Positions 56,246 to 64,000 of a stretch of 64,000 nt of DNA are shown here, piece by piece. Each line of letters starts with the position of its first letter. The first letter of the stretch is position 1. The stretch spans positions 268,501 to 332,500 of the forward strand of contig JAJAGP010000212.1 of NCBI GenBank assembly GCA_025084515.1, written 5' to 3'. The DNA is from Ancistrus triradiatus. Taxonomy: Eukaryota; Chordata; Actinopteri; Siluriformes; Loricariidae. The notes beneath the pieces were generated by a model. That model was not told the DNA's origin and ran no database searches. It saw only the letters and a program-made list of their open reading frames with translations. The position numbers and the translations under genes were made by a program.

Positions 56246-56384
56246 CAGTGTATTCGCAAGAGTGAGCTAGCTCACTCCTTATTTTGGGGGGCTGTAGTGG
56301 CCAAGCTTGTTGTCACAGGGGTGAACCCCCAATGTTTAGTTTTATTTCTGTCCAGATTTGCAATCATTTTTGGCCGAGTCCAAA

Positions 56385-56452
56385 CCACTCCAAAAGGCTT
56401 CACTAGCTGTTCAGAGTCCAGTACCTTAACCGCTAGGCTGCCACATTCCCAA
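56385..56452 (-). repeat. SINE head fragment, reverse
   Basis: AGTCCAGTACCTTAACCGCT and AGGCTGCCAC are the reversed SINE head. Confidence 0.6.
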
Positions 56453-56459
56453 AAGTAGT

Positions 56460-56845
56460 CCAGACAAGCATGCATGTAGTATAATAATACTCTATTTATA
56501 ATAGAATAGCATTACAGAATTAGAGAAAAGAGCTTTGAAAAAGACAGCGATACTTAAGACAAATCTGTGAATAGGTCCTCCATCCATGGTAACACTTTGA
56601 CTGGGAAACCCCGCAGCAGGAGTCTTGATTGGCAAAAGAGTCCTCTCCACGGATGAGGCTTTGGCCTGACAGCAGGAGCATCCAGTCTATTTATACTGCT
56701 GAAAAGAACACTACCCTACCTCAAGCCGTAGCCCAGTATCTAATTGTTTTGCTACATTCTATTCATAAAACATATACATAACTATTCATAATAGTATATA
56801 CAGAAGGTGATTATACTACTGATATACAGAAGGTGTCCCAGATAT
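56460..56845. other. No gene recognised
   Basis: Unassigned. Confidence 0.4.
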
Positions 56846-56849
56846 TGCA

Positions 56850-57510
56850 TGATTGAGCAAAATATGTTACAGAAGTGACCTTGTAGACTTTCCCACAGGC
56901 TGTGACCAAACACTGAGGCATCAGTCAACTTTCAAAATACCTAATTATTCACTTTATTACACCAGCACATCTCAAAGTCCTTCAATGGGGTTAAAGTCAG
57001 GACTCGTAAACATAATTCCTCATTCTCCCAGAACCACACTTTCATCATTTGAGCCCAGTCAGTCTTGGCATTGTCAGATTATAAAACTGCCTCCAGAGGT
57101 TTGTACAGTGAGCGCTATGCATGATGGGTGTGTCGCTTCATGCACTTTCTGTCTTACCAGGAAGTCCCCAACACTGGAAAAACCTAAATTCTGGACTCAA
57201 CAGTCCAATCTTTATGCTCCCTAGCAAATTGAAACCCTTTTAACGATGAGCCTCACTAACGAGTGGTTTCCTTATGGCTACAAAGCTGTGATGTCACATT
57301 GTGCGTGTGGAAAGGGTCTTACTTTCACTCATAAACATAGCTTTAACTTCACCAAGCATTTAAGCGATTTCAAATCACGGTCATTCAGGATTTTTTCCGA
57401 CCACGTCTGTTCCGTGATGTTGAAGGTCCGCTGTTACTCTTCCACATTTCAATAATGTATTGAACAGTTCTTAACCCAGTTCCATTCATTTCAGCAAGGC
57501 TTATTTGTTT
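56850..57510 (-). pseudogene. Tc1-like transposase relic
   Basis: Minus strand, frames broken: KGFQFAREHKDWTVES (region before the first catalytic Asp), a decayed middle with DNAKTDW for the second Asp block, and LTLTPLKDF overlapping a shifted P-D-F-N-P-I-E (catalytic Glu block, stop where the Trp should be). Only the order of these blocks supports the call. Very old copy. Confidence 0.68.
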
Positions 57511-57514
57511 TCTT

Positions 57515-58005
57515 TGATTCTGGCCGATACTTTGACCCTTCTGACACGTCTGTCAAGATGGAGGCTTAGGAAATGAGAAGCTACTCACTGTATCAGTTGT
57601 GTTAAAAGAATTGTTGCTAACCGAAACATACTTATCACTGCAGTAATTATTAAAATCAAATGCTCCTAGGAATTGGCTTATTAGAATCCACATGGCAACT
57701 TTGTTTGATCAGGCAGTGCATTATGCTGACATGACACAAGTACTTGACTTATTCTGCTTGGAGGTTAATAACAAGTCCACAGTTTGACACTTAATACTAT
57801 TAAATATATAAATAACATAAAAAATATAAAGAGCAGATGATGTACCACACAATTAAAGAGAATAGAAGAAGCATTGTATTGTTTGAAAAGCTTAGTCTTC
57901 CAAAACTTCAGAAGGAAGACAGACACTGGGCTGTTCAGACTAGGTGTAATCATTCAACCAACGAGGAGCCAAGACACTGGAATATCTGGATCTGGATTTG
58001 TAGGC
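57515..58005. other. No gene recognised
   Basis: Unassigned. Confidence 0.4.
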
Positions 58006-58009
58006 ATGA

Positions 58010-58740
58010 CTAGACCTCATAGAAGGATACACCAGATGTCCTGATGCTGAAGGCCTGAGTTGGCATGCAGGTGTGTAGCTCTGAATCAGAGAATGCACAC
58101 ACTGAATCAAAGAATAACATAGGAACAGGAAGCCAGTGGAGTCTCAGTAAAGGAATTACGTGAGAGCTTTGGTTGGTTGTGAACCAGAAGCCTTTTAGTT
58201 GAACAAGCAGGACCTTGAAGTAATCAACTCTGGAAATGACTAGAGTCTGTATTTGGACCTGATCAGTTTCTGTGGTAACAGAGGGGATGTATTTGTTTGA
58301 TATTGTGCAGAGGCAATCCGCAAGATCTGATGGTTGAAGTAATGTGGTCAGCAATACTGAGGGCGTTGCCCGAAAGGACAAGATTCTTTGCTGTGTAGGT
58401 CAGAGGGACAGTGAGTGTGTCTGTTCTGATCTAAAGGTCCAGCATTCTTTGCAGGAAAGTCCACATTCAGTTTCAGGTGATGTTTTGCCATAGATGAAGA
58501 GATGTCAAGAAAGGCAAACATATATCTTATGAAATTGGGAGGTTGATGGAGGGAATGAAGCGTAAAGGTTGTCTGTATAGAAGCCATGAGTTGCTGATTT
58601 TAAAGAGAAACAGGAGTGAAACAGGAGAGAAACAGGAACCAAGAACGATTCCCTCAGGACTATTAGAGCTCCCGCCAAAACAGGAAAGGATGCTCCCTAA
58701 ACCATGCTGCAAAGGTGGAACCATTTAGAATGGCATTGTC
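58010..58740 (-). pseudogene. LINE reverse-transcriptase relic
   Basis: Minus strand: LVISRVDYFKVLLVQLKGFW and SHVIPLLRLHWLPVPM. This is the R-L-D-Y-C-N and H-W-L-P-V neighbourhood near the C-terminal end of the reverse-transcriptase domain in L2/CR1/Rex-type LINEs. The upstream part (58384-58740) looks like the same repeat but is too decayed to translate. A parallel relic is at 16880-17165. Confidence 0.7.
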
Positions 58741-58858
58741 ACATTGGGATTTCATTAAATCTTAGATGTACTGCCTACAATACTGCCAGAGTGAGTCATT
58801 ACTTCAAGAGAATCTTGAGTCCATTGGTTTTGAGTCCAATGACAGCATCACTCTAGAA

Positions 58859-59494
58859 CCATGGTTCCCAACCTGGGGTACGTGCCCCCCTCAGGAAGCG
58901 CCAAAAATCACAGTTCATAAGACTTTGTCAAAACACAATGTGGAGATGTTAAATAATACTTAAATAACACATGACTGAATATAATCTGAATATATATATA
59001 AGAAAAACAAGAAAAAAATCTGTATATAAAATTACTTAAACACATTTTCACTCAAAAAAAGTGACTTTAGAACCATGGTTCCCAACCTGGAGTCCACGAG
59101 TTTGTCAAAATACAATTCGCACATGTTAAAAATAAAATAAAAATAACACACTGATTGAATGTATGCTGATTACACTTGTAATTAGTCATTGTTACTGTTT
59201 AGTAAGGGTGTGTGTACAGGTCAACTCTGTTGGGATGCTAAAAGACAAATGCTCAGCTTATGTTTGATTTTTAGGTAAATGTTTAGCCATCTTGAAAAGA
59301 GAAAATGAGATAAATGGAAAAAACAGGCAAAAGCTATAAAAGGAGCCCAAGAGAAAAGGAAAAAAACATTATTTACGTTAATTTTTGACAATAAAGATTT
59401 GCAATGAATCATTTTATTCTTTTAGTCTGTGTGTGATCTGGGGGTGCAGCTTTTCTTAGATACTCGTGGGAGGAAAAAAGGTTGGGAACCACTG
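58859..59494 (+). mobile_element. hAT-type non-autonomous element with 8-bp target duplication
   Basis: Left end CCATGGTTCCCAACCTGG, right end AGGTTGGGAACCACTG. CTCTAGAA occurs exactly at both sides (58851-58858 and 59495-59502), the 8-bp target duplication typical of hAT. A second left end sits inside at 59073 after CTTTAGAA, so the 5' ~210 bp is duplicated. No transposase. Confidence 0.92.
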
Positions 59495-59502
59495 CTCTAG
59501 AA

Positions 59503-60695
59503 TGTTTGGCTTTTGGTGATCTTAGGCCTATGTGCAGCTTCCCTGCCATGGAAATTTAATTCATGAAGCTCCTGATAATGAGTTATTGGCTCAAAAACAG
59601 TTCAAGAAGCAGACTGGAATGTTTTTTTCTATGTTCTATATGTTAAGACTTGGCCATCTGGCTCTGCGAGCATCACAGTCAAGCTGTTGTTGCTCCTGCA
59701 GTAGGTGTTTTCACTTTACAAAACCAGCACTTACAGGAATCCAATGACAGTGGAAGGTGAAAGTCACTAAGCTCTATAGTATGACTCCGTGTGCTAATGT
59801 TCGTCTTTGGTGGTTGCAAGGCTGTATTCTTGATTTTATGATTTCTATGCACCTGATAGCTGCAAACCCACTGATTACAAGGAGTGTCCGCATACCTCGG
59901 CCGGTAACGCGGCGTAGGGTCTAATTAGAGTAATCTGAAAATGACTGCAGCAACAATTGCCGGCAACACTGGTTCCTCACTAGAAATGCATAGAAAGACT
60001 AAGAATGTTAAAAATCTGACTGTTAGTCTCTCAAAATACTTCTGCTTCCTGAAAAACAAAAACCTCCTAAAGACTTGAGTAATTACATTTCTACCTGCGC
60101 TATCTGCAGGCTGCAGGGCCGTACCGTTGTACGTTTGAGCAAATCAGTCAGCACACTGCTAAGAAATGCTCTAGCAGATCGCGTCCGTCAGAGAGGCAGC
60201 ACGGCAGCCGGGGGAGCCATTAGGGTGTAAATTAGGTTTTAACCCAGGCCATAAATCCACAAGGGGAAGTGCTGAGGTGATCTAATGCCACAGCTGACTG
60301 AGGATGTTAAAATCAGTGAAAAAAAAAAAAGACAACACGATACGAAGAGGTTGTTTTCCCAATCGGGTATTGCAGCACTTTGTAGATGCTTACAGTCAGA
60401 TTTTGGCCAGTCATCATAGCCGTCCTTCAAGATTAACGACTCTGTGTGTGTAAAACGCTGTGATCTTGGTGAGAATCACTGCTTGAGATTGAATCATTGG
60501 TTTATTATTATCAGGTTGGTTACTGCATGGCTTTAGCACACACACAAACAAACATGGCCATGGTTTATGCTCTGGGCACTGGATGTTGTTGTTGTTGTTT
60601 TGTTGGGGATTTTTTTTTGCCACCAGATTTTGTCCAGGCCATTTTCCAAACTCTCAAAGGGGGAAGAAGTATAACATTAATAGCTGTTAGGCAAG
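59503..60695. other. No gene; partly repeat-poor
   Basis: 59880-60260 is somewhat richer in CpG and may belong to a conserved block. A poly-A run at 60317-60331 and (GTT)n at 60585-60599. No gene. Confidence 0.4.
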
Positions 60696-60697
60696 TA

Positions 60698-62245
60698 CAG
60701 TGGTGCTTGAAAGTTTGTGAACCCTTTAGAATTTTCTAGATTTATGCATAAATTTGACCTAAAACATCATCAGATTTTCACACAAGTCCTAAAAGTAGAT
60801 AAAGAGAACCCAGTTAAACAAATGAGACAGACATATTATACTTGGTCATTTATTTCTTGAGGAAAATGATCCAATATTACATATTAGTGAGTGGCAAAAG
60901 TATGTGAACCTCTAGGATTAGCAGTTAATTTGAAGGGGAAAGTAGAGTCAGGTGTTTTCAATCAATGGGATGACAATCAGGTGTGAGTGGGCACCCTGTT
61001 TTATTTAAAGAACAGGGATCTATCAAAGTCTGCTCTTCACAACACATGTTTGTGGAAGTGTATCATGGTATGAACAAAGGAGATTTCTGAGGACCTCAGA
61101 GAAAGAGTTGTTGATGCTCATCAGGCTGGAAAAGGTTACAAAACCATCTCTAAAGAGTTTGGACTCCACCAATCCACAGTCAGACAGATTGTGTACAAAT
61201 GGAGGAAATTCAAGACCATTGTTACCCTCCCCAGGAGTGGTCGGACCAACAAAGATCACTCCAAGAGCAAGGCGTGTAATAGTTGGCGAGTCACAAAGGA
61301 CCCCAGGGTAAACTTCTAAGCAACTGAAAGGCCTCTATCACATTGGCTAATGTTGATGTTCATGAGTCCATCCCACCAGAAGAACACTGAACAACAATGG
61401 TGTGCATGGCAGGGTTGCAAGAGAAAAGCCACTGCTCTCAAAGAACATTGCTGCTCGTCTGCAGTTGCTAAAGATCACGTGGACACAAGCCAGAAGGCTA
61501 TTGGAAGAATGTTTTTGTGGATGGATGAGGGACCAAACATAGAACTTTTGGTTTAAAAGAAAAGCGTTATTTTTGGAGAAAGGAAACACTGCATTCCAGT
61601 TATAAGAACCTTCTGTGAAACATGGTTTGGGGCCTGTTTTGCTGCATCGGGGCCAGAACGGCTTGCCTCTCCATTGATGGAACAATGAATTCTGAAATTA
61701 TATCCGAGAATCTAAGGAAAATGTCAGGACATCTGTCCATGGAAACTGAATCTCAAGAGAAGGTGGGTCATGCAGCAAGACAACGACCCTAAGCACACAA
61801 GCCGTTCTACCAAAGAATGGTTAAAGAAGAATAAAGTTCATGTTTGGAATGGCCAAGTCAAAGTCCTCACCTTAATCCAATGGAAATGTTGTGGAAGGAC
61901 CTGAAGTGAGCAGTTAATGTGAGGAAACCCACCAACATCCCAAAGCTGAAGATGTTCTGTACGGAGGAATGGGCTAAAATTCCTCCAAGCCGGTGTGCAG
62001 GACTGATCAACAGTTACAGGAAACGTTTAGTTGCAGTTATTGCTGCACAGGGGGGTCACACCAGATACTGAAAGCAAAGGTTCACATACTTTTGCCACTC
62101 ACTAATATGTAATTTTGGGTCAATAAGTAAATGACCAAGTATAATATTTTTGTCTCATTTTGTTTGTGTGAAATAATGATGTTTCAGGTCATATTTATGC
62201 AGAAATATAGAAAATTCTAAAGGGTTCACAAACTTTCCACCACTG
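60698..62245 (+). mobile_element. Tc1-like transposon 'CAGTGGTGCTTG' family, near full length
   Basis: Starts CAGTGGTGCTTGAAAG at 60698 and ends CTTTCCACCACTG at 62245, TA on both sides. 1548 bp. The left inverted repeat region matches the ends at 17554 and 38726. Carries one broken transposase gene. Confidence 0.95.
61065..62071 (+). pseudogene. Tc1 transposase, broken
   Basis: ATG at 61065 is followed two codons later by TGA, where the copy at 38404 has CGA (Arg), consistent with CpG decay. The reading frame then gives ISEDLRERVVDAHQAGKGYK, TISKEFGLHQSTVRQIVYKW and RKFKTIVTLPRSG, and breaks near 61245. Pieces of the central domain follow in shifted frames. RWVMQQDNDPKHTSRSTKEW with the second catalytic Asp is intact, and the Glu block reads NPMEMLWKDL. 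End at TGA 62069-62071 after R-Y. Same family as 17702-18340; several frameshifts make it inactive. Confidence 0.93.
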
Positions 62246-62269
62246 TAGTCAAAAACAATAGCTTGGAAG

Positions 62270-62388
62270 ACTAATCAGAAGGTTTTGAGATCAAATCCTG
62301 GCTGTTACCAGTTGTAAATACCCTAATCTTCAATTGTTCAAGCCATTCTGGGTAAGGGAGTCTGCTGAATGCTGTAAAAGTTCTGCTT
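62270..62388 (+). repeat. tRNA-derived SINE, partial
   Basis: TTTTGAGATCAAATCCTGGC and GGGTAAGGGAGTCTGCTGAATG. Confidence 0.65.
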
Positions 62389-62589
62389 TAGGCTTTTAAC
62401 AAAATGAGCCAAGATTCCCACATAAAAATTAAATTAAACATCTACCAAACAACAATTTATATGACTGCGGTTAGCTTAGCCACTTTTCCTATTTCCATGT
62501 TTAATCTAGCCAAGTGTGAAATGTAGGTGCTCAGCTATTCCGTGGTTAGCAATAAGTGCGCGGCCTGAACCCAGACATAAATGAATCTG

Positions 62590-62965
62590 GGCGCTGAAGG
62601 AAAAAAGAACACGGATCAATTTGAATTAATGTAACAAGATTTCATGGCGTAATCAATATAGCGAGAAAAATCAGCTCACACTATATGTATAGCAGATATT
62701 TAATATACGCCTTTTAATTAAAGCAGCTTCTTTTATCTACGCACACATCAATGCGAAATGCTTAATAGACTTAGGACATGTTGTAACACAGCACCCATCG
62801 AGCTGAAACACACCTACACAAATAGAAATTGACAACTTTAATAGCGTGTGTGTTGTACTCACTGGAGATGCCAAGCAAGTCAGCAAAAATGGTGCATAGC
62901 TAAATAGCACACCTTTACAGAGCCATTAAATCTCACCGTCAGTTCAATTCCGTGCATCGATCATG
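62590..62965. promoter_or_regulatory. Repeat-free candidate regulatory block
   Basis: AT-rich, no repeat, several homeodomain-like motifs: TTTGAATTAATG (about 62618-62629), GCGTAATCAAT (about 62647-62657), TTTTAATTAAAG (about 62711-62722). Conserved non-coding appearance; untested. Confidence 0.3.
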
Positions 62966-63386
62966 TGCATGGACTTACAGTTTGAACAAACCAGGATAAA
63001 CTAGGTTTCGTTTCAATTACAACCCCAAATCCCTTCCACTCTGTCTTTGAGGAACTCTGTTTTTAAATGTTTCTTACACATTTGTTGATAAACTGGAGAT
63101 CCTCTGCCCATCTTTACTTCTAAAAGACTCTTTTACTTTTGTACCAAATCATGAATATGATTTAAAATCTTTGATTTGAAATCTTTATTTAGTTTTACCT
63201 CATTACTAGGCCTAAATTGCCCCCGTCCAAACCTTTCTTGCAATGTGTTACAGGCCTGAAATGCAAGAACGGATGTTTGTTACCAAATGAAATGAAGTTG
63301 ACCAGAAAAAAACATCTGCAAAGAAATAAAAGTCAAATCAATGTAAGGCTCACGGCATATATTTTGCTCATTTTTCATGCTACGAC
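62966..63386. other. No gene recognised
   Basis: Unassigned. Confidence 0.4.
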
Positions 63387-63576
63387 GAGGCAGCAGTGGC
63401 TCAATAATTAAGGTGCTGGACTAGTAACTGGGAGGTTGTGGGTTACAGCACTGCCAAGCAGCTACTGTTGGTCCATTGAGCAAGTGGTTTAACCCTGCAA
63501 TGCTTGGATCCTATATTGTAAAAGTGTATCATTTGTCAATCAGTCTGGATAAGGACGTCTGCTAAATGTGTATGAT
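63387..63576 (+). repeat. tRNA-derived SINE with L2-type tail
   Basis: GGCAGCAGTGGCTCAATAATT, GGTGCTGGACTAGTAACTGG, CATTGAGCAAGTGG and tail TCTGGATAAGGACGTCTGC. Confidence 0.8.
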
Positions 63577-64000
63577 TATTTTTGGGCAATCCCGAATGCT
63601 TCGTTGGATGTGTTACGAGAGATTAATCAGCTCTTACAACTTTGTGGTAAGCGCTACGCTGCTGGACATGAATCTCCTGCAACATGACTGTGCGGTTACA
63701 AACTGAGTCTCATACTGGGCAGCAGCAGAAAGGATCGGTGTTAGGGTCACATGCAATGACAACAGCTAGAATAATAACTGGCTAGAAGGACGGACTGGTT
63801 TGGATTTTGTCCTGAAAAAAGGTCTACGATTGGTAAAAGTACAGTCACCAGTCAACGCCACTGAGATAATACAACTCCCGAGTCCTCTACGTATGGCAAG
63901 AGCTGGCAACCACTGAGGTCTGCATTCAGGTTATTAATCATAATGGGATGACCAGAAAAAAGGATCCGCAGCCGTGTAGTGTGAGCCAGGATATGAATAC
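63577..64000. other. No gene recognised
   Basis: Unassigned to the window end. Confidence 0.45.

Overview
The window looks like a non-coding, transposon-rich stretch of a ray-finned (teleost) fish nuclear genome. The evidence is several distinguishable Tc1/mariner families flanked by TA dinucleotides, tRNA-derived SINEs whose tail resembles fish L2 ends (motif GGATAAGGGCGTCTGCTAAATG-like), a pogo-like and a Tigger-like non-autonomous element, a hAT-type element with an 8-bp target duplication, long microsatellites, and introns or gene deserts without bacterial-style coding density. The heavy Tc1 load would suit an otophysan such as a catfish, but that is inference and not proven here. I found no intact protein-coding gene, no exon chain, no rRNA, no credible tRNA gene and no CRISPR. 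Every recognisable protein similarity is a decayed transposase or LINE reverse transcriptase.

Layout. 1-4.8 kb: TC microsatellite, a short Tc1-derived element, a terminal-inverted-repeat (TIR) element split by a pogo-like insertion, and a candidate enhancer near 4.5-4.8 kb. 5.0-6.7 kb: long TGGTA pentanucleotide arrays. 6.8-7.4 kb: short Tc1 copy. 7.7-8.5 kb: CpG-rich island with no recognisable gene. 8.9-13 kb: repeats around a unique block (10.0-10.6 kb). 13.2-13.9 kb: unique block. 14.3-15.9 kb: coding-periodic minisatellite. 16-18.7 kb: LINE and Tc1 relics, including a Tc1 element nested in another. 21.4-22.9 kb: almost full-length dead Tc1. 24-27 kb: unique GC-richer blocks with relics between them. 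27.3-33.7 kb: more Tc1 relics, one a junction of two families. 34.6-35.8 kb: degenerate GGAACT/GGTACT tract. 36.1-37.5 kb: GC-rich unique block. 38-41.3 kb: Tc1 fragments and a TIR element carrying a nested 875-bp element. 42.8-44.2 kb: unique, conserved-looking block. 44.8-46.1 kb: tandem triplication. 46.2-54.4 kb: SINEs, AT microsatellite, Tc1 and Tigger-like relics, fold-back element. 55.0-55.9 kb: unique block with a HOX-PBX-MEIS-type composite site. 56-63.6 kb: Tc1, LINE, hAT and SINE remains plus a nearly full-length dead Tc1 at 60.7-62.2 kb.

How it fits together. The picture is of a gene desert or a very long intron in which repeat-poor islands (about 4.5, 7.7, 10, 13.3, 24.3, 26.6, 36.5, 43, 51.5, 55.5 and 62.7 kb) are separated by repeat-dense DNA. 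Such islands are what distal enhancers of a developmental gene look like, but conservation must be tested by alignment, which I could not do. No clearly new biological system is demonstrated. The best leads are the dual-strand open minisatellite, the arm-inverted TIR family with nested insertions, the tandem 0.55-kb units, and the composite homeodomain site.
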